From contig NC_037254.1 in assembly GCF_000002425.4 (NCBI RefSeq), positions 5,301,084-5,365,083 of the forward strand: 64,000 bases of DNA, given 5' to 3'. The notes beneath the pieces were generated by a model. That model saw only the letters and a list, made by a program, of their open reading frames with translations. It searched no databases and was not told the origin of the DNA. The position numbers were made by a program, and so were the translations under genes. Positions within the stretch are counted from its first letter, which is position 1. The number at the start of each line of letters is the position of its first letter. The DNA comes from Physcomitrium patens (Eukaryota; Streptophyta; Bryopsida; Funariales; Funariaceae). Shown piece by piece: positions 1 through 10,323 of this stretch.

Positions 1-300
1 TTCATAACCGGCCCTCTCCGGGTATCAATATTTAGTTTTTCAAAGAAATTTTTACTGGAATTTACTCTTAATTTCTTCTTTAAGATGTTTATACTATTTA
101 TTTTTCCAATCTACCTTGTTTTGCCTTATTTATGGCCTTACAAAGTAAGTAGAAGTCACCTTTCTAAAAAGGCAGCATTGCTACTAAAAGTTTTACTACT
201 TTCTTATCTTTTATCTATATTTTTCTACTTTTTTTCTTTTAACTTGGCTCTTCTATAATAAGATCCATGTTATCATCTTTCATTATATAGTCGTTACAAC
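1..300 (+). repeat. 5' LTR, 3' portion only
   Basis: Aligns by eye over its whole visible length with 5611-5910. The LTR start lies outside the window, and the internal region begins near 300 after CATTATATAGTCGTTACAACA. Confidence 0.65.
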
Positions 301-1049
301 ACAACACCACTAATATCAATACATGCATATTTATATCAAAATTTTCATAATTCAAGAAAAAATCTCAATAACTTATGAAATCATGAGCAACAATTGGTTT
401 GCCAAACTAAATCTCAATTAAGAAGTACTAGTATTTGATTTAGAGCCATACTTGGTTCTTATAGCAAAAATGAACCTTAAAGAAGTAATGAACATTAAAT
501 AATCAAAAAAATCCATAGAATTTACTATAGAGCTTCAAGACTATCTTATTATCAATGAATAATTAACATACTCCAAATTAGAAGAAAAAAAATTATAGAT
601 ATGGTTGCATAATTCAAAAGAAAAAAAATTTAATTAATCTAAGAATACCTACAAAATCCAAACACATAAAAATAAATGTTGATGTATTTAGTGACTTAAA
701 AACTATTGCAATCTTAATTTTTCATAAATAATAAGATATATTTGTATGATTCTATGAAGATTTAACAAAAAAACCTAAAGAGATTATAGAGCATTACATT
801 AATCTTCTTCCGAATGCCACTCCAATTCAACAAGGGCAATATCAAATGAATTCCAACTACAAGTAAACTATAAAGTAAAAATTAAACAAATTCTTATAAG
901 CCAAATTTAATTTATTTTTGGATTTTTCTATGTGATTTTTATTTATAGTGATTATTTCAAAAAAATCATGAGCTCTATAAATTTGTGTAAATTTTTTATA
1001 AGTTAAATATGGCTTTAAAAAAAATCATTAATTTCTTTTATATAGACAA

Positions 1050-1460
1050 GATCATTGATGAAGTAGCTAGCTATAAGATGTATAGCTTTATAGATTGCTT
1101 CTCAAGATACTATCAAATAGCTATGGCATTGAAGGAAAAAAAAATAATAAATAAATGAAAAAAAACTACCTTCTCCATAGAATGGATGCTATTCCAACTT
1201 GAGCAAATGTCATTTGATACAAAAAATATACTAATGATGCTCTAATGTATGATGGAATTATTTTTTAAGTTGTAGCTCAAGAGTTTTTTTAGCATATATC
1301 TAAATGATGGCACAATCTATAGACTTAAGAAAGATCATGTACATCATTTACGACAAATATTTTAAGTATGTCAAAAATATGGCATAAATCTCAACATAGA
1401 TAAGTCATGTTTTTTTATTTTTTTTAGGCTCAAATTTGGCTACATCATCTATTGCTTGAA
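1050..1460 (+). pseudogene. Gypsy reverse transcriptase relic
   Basis: The translated plus strand reads IIDEVASYKMYSFIDCFSR then YYQIAMALKEK, with KTTFS and a degraded FLDD-like site (SIYLNDG), and then HHLRQIF and GINLNIDKSCF-F. This is the order of the gypsy RT palm domain: D in YSFxDxxS, K-TTF, YxDD, and the HL--VF / L-KC-F motif. Several in-frame stops make it non-functional. It lacks the fingers region, which must lie in the unreadable AT-rich stretch before 1050. Confidence 0.7.
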
Positions 1461-1676
1461 TAAGTCATCCAATCTTGAAAAATTAAGCAAATCTAAAACA
1501 TGTTGAAGCCCTCAATGAAAAAATAATACAATGTGTACTCAAGATTGTTTAATTTAATAAGATATTTATTAAAAAATTAAATCACCTTATCTCTTCCATA
1601 TTAGAATTTAATAAATCTAAGTATAAGAATAAGTTATATTAGAACTTAGTAGGTATTAAAACCTTTGAAGAAATTA

Positions 1677-1680
<4 letters not shown>

Positions 1681-1720
<40 letters not shown>
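1681..1720. repeat. (TA)n microsatellite
   Basis: An uninterrupted TA run of about 30 bases followed by TGTATATATA, inside the gypsy relic between RT and RNase H. Confidence 0.95.
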
Positions 1721-1899
1721 AAAAAATTATTTAATATTACTAACATATAATTAAAAATTATATTTTTAAGTATACATTAATGCATCTAATATTACTATCC
1801 AAGTGATATTTGCACAAAATCACATAAAAAAATAGATCAATCTATACCATACATAAGCCAAATGTTAAAGTTAAGAGAGCAAAATTATTTTACTATAAA

Positions 1900-2150
1900 A
1901 TGCAAAGTCCTTACAATGATCTATGTTGTAAAGAAATACAATCATTATTTACTTAGAAATAGGATTTAGTTTATAATCAACTATCACGTATTATTTGGTC
2001 TAATTAATAAACTCGTGATTATAAGACAAATAATAAGATGAATAATGTTAGTTATAGAATATGAAAAATAAAACATAATTGCAGATTATCTCTTAAGAAC
2101 ACCTAGTCTTATATTAGACTTAAGTATTGACAAATCTTTTTTAGATCCAT
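1900..2150 (+). pseudogene. Gypsy RNase H relic
   Basis: Reads VVKKYNHYLLRN, then YHVLFGLINKLVIIRQINK and EYxKxNIIADYLLRTPSL. These match the end of gypsy RNase H and the tether, where functional elements read ...A-D-A-L-S-R. The spacing from the RT relic to the integrase relic is correct for a single element. Stops are present. Confidence 0.6.
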
Positions 2151-2170
2151 ATATATATATATATATATAT
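2149..2170. repeat. (AT)n microsatellite
   Basis: About eleven AT units between the RNase H and integrase relics. Confidence 0.95.
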
Positions 2171-2329
2171 GAATTATTGCTGTAGATATAACATCATTCA
2201 AAAAACAATTGGACATGTGATATTATTAAATATCTTAGTACTAAACAAACCCTGCTAATATTTATGGAATTACATCATCTCAATTTTGAATATAAATAAT
2301 TATCATATATTTATATCAATGACAAGCTA

Positions 2330-3250
2330 TATAAGCTTGAAATGGATTGTATTAATTGGATATGCATCAACGCTGCCCAACAACACAAGTTGATTCAAAC
2401 ATCACACAATGGCTCTATAGGAGGATACTAAGCAATTGACACCACCATTAAGAAAATCTTGCTATATATTATTGATAGCCTATGCTCTATAGAGATCTTC
2501 ACAAGTATGTTTTTTTATGCCATGCTTTTCAAATCATCTATTTAGGGTTTGATCTATTTATGCATTGAAGGTACTTGATCTATTTATGCATTGAAGGTAG
2601 ACTTCATAGGTTCTATTAAATTACTCACTCAATATTATAGTAAATATATATTTTTAGCAATAAATTATATTACTATATGATATAAAATATGTATGTTTAA
2701 AAACCAATACAACCTCAATTAGTGCTAAGATGTTTTATGAAAATGTTATTACATGTTTTGAATACCTACTTAACATAGCTTTTAATTAAATCATGGATTT
2801 TGTAAATGATGTAATTAAACAATTCATAGATTCTTTCATAATCAAATATTATACATCTATGATATATTATTTTTAAGAAAATAGTCTTATTAAAACTATT
2901 AATAAGATAATTAATAATATAATTTTAGAATTAATATATGATAATAAGATCAATTGGTATGAATATTTACTAGCTAATTTTCGGATATATTGCATTACAT
3001 ATAAAATTACAATTACACATTCATGTTTTGAATTTTTGTTTAGTATACAATCCTTATTTTCTATGAAATATATTGTACTTACATTTCGTAAATTTGTGCC
3101 TTTGTGAAATAAGGTCACCAAAGCACTCACACCTTATATGAAGGATCTTAAGAAAATTGAAGAATAAATCCATTAGGCCTTTACCAACATTAAGCATTGT
3201 TAAAAAATAATGTGAATAGCATATCAAAAGAAGTTTAAATCTTACAAATT
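2330..3250 (+). pseudogene. Gypsy integrase relic
   Basis: At 2390-2540 the zinc-binding part is visible in pieces (HNGSIGGY, AIDTTIKKILLYI). From 2590 the catalytic core starts with VDFIGSIKLLTQYYSKYIFL, matching the VDFIGPI-P---S--YILVATDY pattern of plant gypsy integrases. Further on are fragments equivalent to the D-N-G-x-x-F and E segments (for example NKIINNIILELIYDN). Reading frame shifts and stops are frequent. A 26-bp tandem duplication lies inside it at 2551-2602. Confidence 0.65.
2551..2602. repeat. 26-bp tandem duplication
   Basis: GATCTATTTATGCATTGAAG followed by GTACTT is repeated, with the second copy starting 26 bases later at 2577. It lies within the integrase relic just before the core domain, so it is a late replication-slippage scar in dead coding sequence. 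Confidence 0.85.
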
Positions 3251-3944
3251 CAATGAGAAAACTTAACCATTTGATATTCCAAAGATCTAAAAATTTGTAA
3301 TTTTCAATTTAATATACTCTGATACAAATTGTATAGAATACAACTTATATTATTTAATAATATAATCCTCCTAATTAATTAAGACAACTATGATATACAC
3401 ACAACTATTATAAATACAAATAAGCTTTGCCTATACAACCACACAACTTCAATTCCTACATGTCTATAGGCCACTCCTTTCAAAGACATCGATTAAATCT
3501 TCAAAAAAAATGACAACTCAAAATTATTATATAATTATAATCAAAAGTTAAATCCAATACATTTCTTTGAAATTGTGGTTTTTTATATCATCACATCATT
3601 ATTTAAATATAATAATTATCAAGCATCTTATCTCATCAATAAAAAAAAATAGTGATTATGATGATAGTATTTAAAAACTTTTAGTGTAATTCTTTATTCA
3701 AACATTCCATGCAACCAATCCACTATTTCAAAATCAACTTATCTTAGCATTCCATATTCATATCCTATTGCATCTTTGTCTTCTTCCACATTCCAATTAT
3801 ATATTATCTTACAATCTTATCTAATATTCAATTCTACATAATTATTTTTTATATTACAATTGCATCTTATTCTTATGCTTTCTAATTTATATTTAAAATC
3901 CAAAAATGATACAATTTAAAGAACCACACATATATTGATAGCAT

Positions 3945-4563
3945 TGTCATGTTATAATACAAGAAAATGATAATAATTTAATCAAAAATGAATTTATAAA
4001 TAATATCTAATCATCTTGGTACAATAATAATTTAAGATATTTAAATGTGGCTTTTCTAAAAGCTATATTTTTCTTGTCTTAAAAGCTAGTAGATTTATTT
4101 TCTTGTCTTGATAGCTATTAAGACAAGGAAATAAACTATTTTAAACAATTCATATATCACTACATCATTATTTAAATATAAAATATTTTTCTTATCTTAA
4201 TAGCTAGTAGATTAAAAATTGGTTGGTAATTTTATCTTTTAGGCTATAGAAAGTTATTAAAAGTTGTCAAGAGGATATTAAAAGTTGGCAATTTGGAGTT
4301 AGATAGGATTTCTACAATATTTGGAGATCTACTAGTTAGATCAAGGTGAAAATTGGCATAGTAGTAGAAGACTTCAAAATCAAGCTAAATACTGATTTTG
4401 AGTTAAAGTTAATGGTTGGAAGAGAAGAAATCACTACTAGAATATCTACAATAATTTTTAAGTTGGCCGCCAAGTGACATTAGTGTGGTATCATATTGCA
4501 TGAAGCCTTGCTTGAGAATGCACCAAGTACCTGACTATAGAAGGTAGAAGGAATATTATAACA
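3945..4563 (+). mobile_element. Solo LTR, same family as 19158-19684
   Basis: Begins TGTCATGTTATAATA. It shows stepwise similarity to the LTR nested at 19158-19684: ATGA-taAAAATGA, CTTTTxTxAAAG, CTTGTCTTxATAGC, and TAGTATTTTTATCTTTTAGG followed by an ATAGAAA-like stretch. No PBS, PPT or coding sequence of its own is attached, so a solo LTR inserted in the older gypsy element is the simplest reading. The right end is approximate. Confidence 0.5.
4102..4127. repeat. Near-perfect 26-bp palindrome
   Basis: CTTGTCTT and AAGACAAG flank ATAGCTAT, which is itself palindromic. Only one base pair (G opposite T) departs from perfect symmetry. It lies in the solo LTR, and related half-sites (CTTATCTTAATAGC near 4190, CTTGTCTTAATAGC near 19285) are not palindromic. 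Confidence 0.8.
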
Positions 4564-5610
4564 ATAAGATTATAATTTTAATATAATCTTAAATAATTCT
4601 AATTAAATCTTAACAATGCTAATCAAGATTTAATCAATCTAAAGAAAATTCAAAGAAATTATGAAAAAAATATGAAAAAATCTTAATGAAATTCAAATGA
4701 AGTATTAAAATAAAATCCAAAATATATCTTAAATAAATTTCAACCAAATCTTACTTTAATTCTAGTTAAGATTCTAATAGTCTTTACTTAAATCCTAAGT
4801 CAAATCCTAACTAAATCCTAAACAAATACTATATCGTAACCAATTCCTAAATCCTAAACTAAATCCTAATCAAATTAACCTAATCCTAGGGAAATTTAGA
4901 ACTTCAATATCTATCAATTATACCATTGATCTTGCTTAAGATTTTACACGCCTTTCAACAACTAAGTTGGTAAGAAGCACTTAAAATTTGAAGAAAATCA
5001 AACTTATTGAACAAAAGATTAATCCTAAATTCCACTCGAGTTTTGGCCGACCTCCTATTTCAATCTAAATGTTGAACTTCTAGTGCAAATATCTTCTTTC
5101 TAAACTATTGGATTGCATCCAAAATACATTCAAATTATGTAAAATCAAGTCTAATCTGTACACAAAAAAATTCACTTCGATCCAATTAATAAATTACTAA
5201 AGATCTTAAAAATACTTACTAACCCTCAAATTCCAATTTCTGAGACCTCAATCAACAAAAACCTTTACACGCTTTGATCTAACTATTTGAATGACCTCAA
5301 AATCTTCATACATACTAATAACTAGAATACCAACACACTGTCCAAAATTCACTTGTGTACACACTACAAAACTCAAGAAACCCACAATTTTGTAAATATA
5401 ATTTTATTTTTCAAAATCTAATCCAACCAAGAACATTACTAACTTTGAAAATCTCTAAAAAATTGAATATTAACTTGATTGATAAAAAAAATAATGCTCA
5501 AAAATCTTTTTGCTAGCCTACTATAAAATCTTGTTCTTTAATCTCCCTTAGAACCTCTAAGTTGCTATAGGTATACAGATTTGTGCCTAGGGATCTCATT
5601 TCAATCTAGG

Positions 5611-5910
5611 TTAACAACTAGTCTTTTCTAGGTATCAATATATGGTAATTTGAGGTAATTTTTGCTTGAATCTATTGATAACTTTTTTCTAAATATCTCT
5701 ATATTAATTATTTATCTTATTTACTTTTATTTGAGGTATTTATATTCTTACAAAATAAATAGAAGCTTCTTCTTTAAAAGACAACATTAAGACTAAATCT
5801 TTTATTACCTTCCTATCATTTATTTTTATTTTTTTACTATATCTTTTTAATTGGTTCTTCTATATCAATATCCATATTTTCATTTTTCACCATATAGTCA
5901 TGTTATTAAA
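5611..5910 (+). repeat. 3' LTR (3' portion) of the 1-5910 element
   Basis: Matches the first 300 bases of the window in the same orientation, including CTTACAAA-TAA-TAGAAG and the ending CCATATAGTC. Divergence is high, which implies an old insertion. Sequence from about 4900 to 5610 has the phrasing of LTR U3/R and may also belong to this LTR. Confidence 0.65.
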
Positions 5911-7540
5911 TGACAATGGTTTTTGGCTTTTTTCCATAATTTCTAAATTGGATTGAGTTAATTTTTTTTTGAGCATATACAAGACTTATAGTGGTATTTT
6001 TGTGTAAGATTTTGTATCAAGTGGATAGTCACATTAGGAGTTACAGTTCACCAAAGCTCTTTGACTATAATTAAGGCTTACAAAAAAAAATCAAAATTAC
6101 CTAATTATAAAAGTAATAAGGCAATTGGATTTTATCTATAATTCAGATTTCTAAGAAGAGTGTTTTTGAGCACTTTGTATTGGCTTTAAGTACTTTTGAA
6201 TTAAAATTTGAATTGCATTTTTCTTATATGGATAGAAGCTATTAGGATTTCTTGGATATTTGTAAAGTACAACTTTACCTTCTCTAATGAGATGCCTAGT
6301 ACATTTTCAAACAAGAAAATATGTAATACAATAGCGTAGGCTTAGAAAATTATTATTGATATCTATTGTCCTATATGAATAAGAATTGATGCAAAGAATA
6401 TGTATAGAATATGATTTTTTGCAATTCAAGTAAGGAGCAATATATAAACACAATAAAAGGTGACAACATCCCATAGAATATTAAATATCTTTTTATCATG
6501 TTTAGGTTTATATTCGTAGAAATAACAAGGTATGGACTCAAATACAAATGTACACATTATAACCTCAAGAACCTTGCTTACATCAAGATTAATATAGTCA
6601 AACAATATAACACAAATATTATCAAGATCTTCTATAATTTCAACAAATATATACATGTTTATGGTGTGCTTGCCTCTATATTCTTTTGCAAATAGGTCAA
6701 TATGATGTTAGAGGTTACAACGGATATTTATCTTTTGACAATTGATGACAATAAAATAAATTGAAAGAAGACTATTCATAATACCTTCATATAAAAATTA
6801 TAGTACCTCCAATAAGATCCACATCTGTCTATTTCTCATGGAATATATCAATGAATGTTAGCAATAGTTTGTAATGTTCTGACATCCACCATATTGATTA
6901 TCAATAAAAAAAAAAAAAATCTATATAAAAATTAAGAATGATGCTTAATTTAAGCGACAATATAAGAAACATGACAATGAACCTAAGTAAAAGAAATCAC
7001 ATGCTAACATTGATGTCAACACAATTTTTCTTGACTTAATGCTACAAAATGAATTATAAAGCATTAATCCGTTATATATAGTTGTAATATAAAATCCGAG
7101 GATAAAAAATCCACAAGTTAATAATGCTAGATAAAGCACAAAAAGCAAGATTACAATGTTGTAAAAACCATACCTAGGCTATAATCTAAGAATATTTTGA
7201 ACTTAATATGGTGTTACAAAAGCAACTCAAATAAGTGCAACATGAATCAATCCATCTACAAAATGCCTACTAGTGAATCATGGAATTGACTAACTAATAT
7301 GTTTTTGTACAAAAAATGTACTTATGGTGCTTTAAGTCATTATTTTAATGAATTAATATAGGAGTTTTGAGATAAATAGTAAAATAATAGAATGGTAGTT
7401 ATAAGAAGAGGCTCTAGTAGAATTTATGAGAAGAATTTCCAAAACAAATATTTTTTCTATAAACTAGCTAAATTATGTTTTTTAAATAGTAGTTTATTAT
7501 TATAAATTTTTTAATTAGAGTATAAGCTAAGGGAGATCTT
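5911..7540. other. AT-rich intergenic stretch, no gene seen
   Basis: Very AT-rich. Short open frames on both strands (for example 6426-6656 minus) show no family motif and overlap each other antisense. Probably old transposon debris. Confidence 0.5.
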
Positions 7541-7800
7541 TGATCCAAGTCAATCCAAAAGAAAAAGAACAAAAAGAAAATAAAATAAAATAAATAAAGA
7601 GAAAAAGAGGAGAAGAAGAATAGAAGGGAAACAATAGAATAGAAGAAAAAGTAGTGAGAATAAGAAAACAAAAACAGAAAAGAATAGTAGAAGAAAAAGA
7701 AATCAAAAGAAAGAAGAAAAAACAAGAAAAATCAAACGGAAAAATAGAAAGAGGAGAGAAAGAAAAAATAAATAAATAAATAAATAAATAAATGGAGCAG
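7541..7800 (+). repeat. Purine (A/G) tract ending in (AAAT)n
   Basis: About 250 bases are almost purely A and G on the plus strand (AGAAAAAG, GAGGAGAAGAAG units). They end in about seven AAAT/AATA units at 7765-7794. The strand asymmetry is abrupt at both ends. It immediately precedes the GC-richer island. The long minus-strand Phe/Leu/Ser-rich frames here are compositional artefacts. Confidence 0.8.
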
Positions 7801-7887
7801 GATGAAGAGGAAAGGCAAGAGGCTGCCCCCGAATTTTCGCAGCCTCTTCGCCGATAGTGGTCTGGGTCGCCCCAGATCCTCTCTCTT

Positions 7888-7923
<36 letters not shown>

Positions 7924-9790
7924 CTTCACGTTTTCACGAGCTCCGGGCGCTTCGGAAGGTTTTTTTTTTTCTGTCTCCTTTGCATTTTGCAATGTGGAAG
8001 TGCTGCAGCATCGCACTTCTTACTTTTTTGTTTTTTTGTGTGATTTTGGAGCTTTTAAATTTGCAGAAGGGCATGGGGTTTTCTTCTAGATTTTTCTCTG
8101 CTTAGGGTGTGTTTTTCAATTTTTCCCATAACAGCTTGGTGGATTGAGGAGGGACTGTCAAAGGTGGCTACATTTCCTCTTGTTTCCCTTTTACTTGCGA
8201 TGGCCAGTCTTTCTGCGGCTGGTTGCTCTTCTTGTTGCAACCTCATTTGCAGTTGGCGGTTATAGTGCATGGTTTCAGATCCTTACGGCAATGCGGTGGT
8301 AGTCGATCACTTCACGATTATGATATTGTTCGACGTCTGCAGTCGGAGTTAGCGTGGCAAGCTATTGAAATCTACTCAAGTTATGAATGCAGACTGGCCT
8401 GGTTAGTGGAGCTCAAGACCGACGGCAACTTGGTACTAATCATACAAACAAGGCTAGCTGCTAGTTAGTTGCGGCGACTTGTGACATTATCCAGGATTTA
8501 TTTGTATTCTAGTGGAATAGCTTTTTTCCTCAAATTTCTAAAGGATTGTTGAAATGTCGTACCTGCAGTATCACTTCTATCCACCTGAATTCAATCCAGA
8601 ATTTGTTGAGGCGATTTTTTGGCTTGGAGGCGTTGACTCATCGCTTTCGATCAATTGCGAGCATTGAAATTCGGCTTGAAGTTACTGGACAGAGCTAAAC
8701 TAAGTCAATAGCAGTGGATTCTGGGAGGATATGGTGTTATTAGTGGTGCGGTGTCATCGCTTGTATTGGGGCAAATCCCTGTGCCTTGTGTGCTGAGCAG
8801 TTGCTCAATTGATTCTTCTCTTATTTTTTGCACGTTGCTGCTATCAATGCCTCTTTCACTAAATGTCATTGATGTTGGCTGGTAGCCGACTCTTCTTGGC
8901 TGTGTTTATTCTATCGCTCTCTTTTCTCAATCTATTTTCTTGATTCTCGAGCTAAAAAATCTCATGTGTGCTTCGGATAGTACCATTGCTTTGTTTGTGT
9001 ATTGGTTCCCTTTGATGCCCAAACTTGATTTTGTTTCTAGTTGGCGGCTCGGTGAGCTACAACGGTGCTACGGCTGGTTAGTGTTTATGGCAAGTTACGT
9101 TTTCAGTTCTTGTTCATCAAGGTGCTGTAGTGTAGCCACGTTTTGCCTCTCACAGCATCTTATTCTTGTTTTTCTCCTTGGTTGTGATCTACGATGGTTA
9201 TTTCCACCTTCATTTGTTATTGTGGGGGCTGGTTACATTGTGGATGCTGTAAAAGATTCGTATTGAGGAGTTGATTTAGGCAGTTGATGCTAAACATTAG
9301 GCTCGTGTATTGATTTTTATTATACTTGGATAAATCAAGTTTCAGCTTTGGAAAGAAAAAAAATCAAGTTCCAGCTCGGAATGATTTGCAGGGGGCGTTG
9401 CCTAGCCGAAGCCTAAGACTTAGTGCACCAAAGGAAGCTAGTGTTAGTTGTAGGTGCCAGCGTAGGAAGTCGTGGAAAATCCACGAGGTATTGATTTTTT
9501 TCCATTTTGAATTCAATACACTAAAGCTTAGAAGCCCTCATTGTATTGTTGGCACTAGTTTTTTATCATCTTTGGGCTGGATAAGCATGGAAGACGGTGG
9601 AGCTAGGCAGTAGAGCCGCAGCTTCCAGCAGTGTCAACAAAACTTGGCACAAGGTGCTGGCTTGAAGATAAGGTTGGACAGCACTGTTAAAAGAGGAGTC
9701 CTAGCCGGATTGCAATCACGGATCCGAGTAGCTTCGAAGTCTCTTCTTCTTTGGAATGAACTAGAAGGTGTCGAATTTGCTTAAGATGAT
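7801..9790 (+). other. GC-richer non-coding island of unknown nature
   Basis: Base composition changes sharply from the AT-rich surroundings to near-balanced DNA. It contains T runs of 31 (7890-7920) and 10 (near 7961) and only short open frames (up to about 108 codons) that read like random translation. No RT, integrase or known exon was recognised. The sequence returns to AT-rich after AGTCTCTTCTTCTTTGGAAT near 9750. Possible identities are the long LTR or leader of a non-autonomous retroelement, a transcribed non-coding gene, or a captured host fragment. None is proven. Confidence 0.4.
7890..7920. repeat. T31 homopolymer
   Basis: An uninterrupted run of 31 T on the plus strand inside the GC-richer island. 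Confidence 0.95.
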
Positions 9791-9939
9791 GTTAGGTTAG
9801 GATTCAAGTAAATTATGATTTGGATGGAAATGTTAGATTTGGATGAAAAATAATCAAAGAAGAATTTTAAACATAAATGAAGTATGTAGATGAAATGTTA
9901 TTTAAGGATGAATTTTAATTAAAATAGAAATTAAAATAA

Positions 9940-9942
<3 letters not shown>

Positions 9943-9974
<32 letters not shown>
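9943..9974. repeat. (TA)n microsatellite
   Basis: About fifteen TA units directly after the decline of the GC-richer island. Confidence 0.95.
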
Positions 9975-9979
<5 letters not shown>

Positions 9980-10244
9980 ATCATATTAATAAGGATTTTT
10001 TTTTATTGCATGGAATTTTTCAAGTGACTTATTAATTGGAAGTGTAAGTTGGTAATAGTCTTAACTTTATTGCTTGGATTATTTAAGAAGAATAATGAAT
10101 GAATTGATTAGGATTTAATTAATAGTTATAACTTCTCAAAAATTCACATAGTTAATTCACTTGTTATGAACTAGAATATACTTCCAACTAATAGAGGTTT
10201 ACTTTAGCTTTTACCTCTAAACATCTATGAGCATCCAAGACTTA

Positions 10245-10323
10245 GAGAGGAAATTAGAGCCTAAAGATTTAGGTCCTATAATTTTTTTATGAAGCCTTGA
10301 GAGGAAATTAGAGCCTAAAGATT
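10245..10323. repeat. Direct repeat, 25-bp unit at 54-bp spacing
   Basis: GAGAGGAAATTAGAGCCTAA followed by AGATT occurs at 10245 and again at 10299, identical over 25 bases. Confidence 0.85.

Larger units (their letters stand above)
1..5910 (+). mobile_element. Decayed Ty3/gypsy LTR retrotransposon with two LTRs
   Basis: The first ~300 bases and 5611-5910 are diverged copies of one sequence. They share the order GGTATCAATAT, a T-rich stretch, CTTACAAA-TAA-TAGAAG, and CATATAGTC near the end. Between them, in LTR order on the plus strand, are relics of reverse transcriptase, RNase H and integrase with many stops and strong AT drift. The left LTR is cut by the window edge. A solo LTR of another family (3945-4563) lies between pol and the right LTR. 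The RT wording (YSFID-FSRYYQIA, KTTFS) points to a gypsy lineage different from the chromoviruses elsewhere in the window. The 3' LTR may extend further left than 5611 because the 5' end is not visible. Confidence 0.75.

Noticed and set aside
4780..4890. ATCCTAAAC-like repeats resembling plant telomere CCCTAAA
   Set aside because: Units are irregular in length and sequence (ATCCTAA, AATCCTAACTA) and are better explained as degenerate LTR sequence.
6426..6695. Opposing short frames at 6.4-6.7 kb
   Set aside because: Antisense pair in AT-rich DNA with hydrophobic low-complexity text and no match to any family.
7468..8105. Several frames of 82-95 codons across 7.5-8.1 kb
   Set aside because: They translate the purine tract and T31 homopolymer into Phe/Lys/Ser runs, which is low complexity, not protein.
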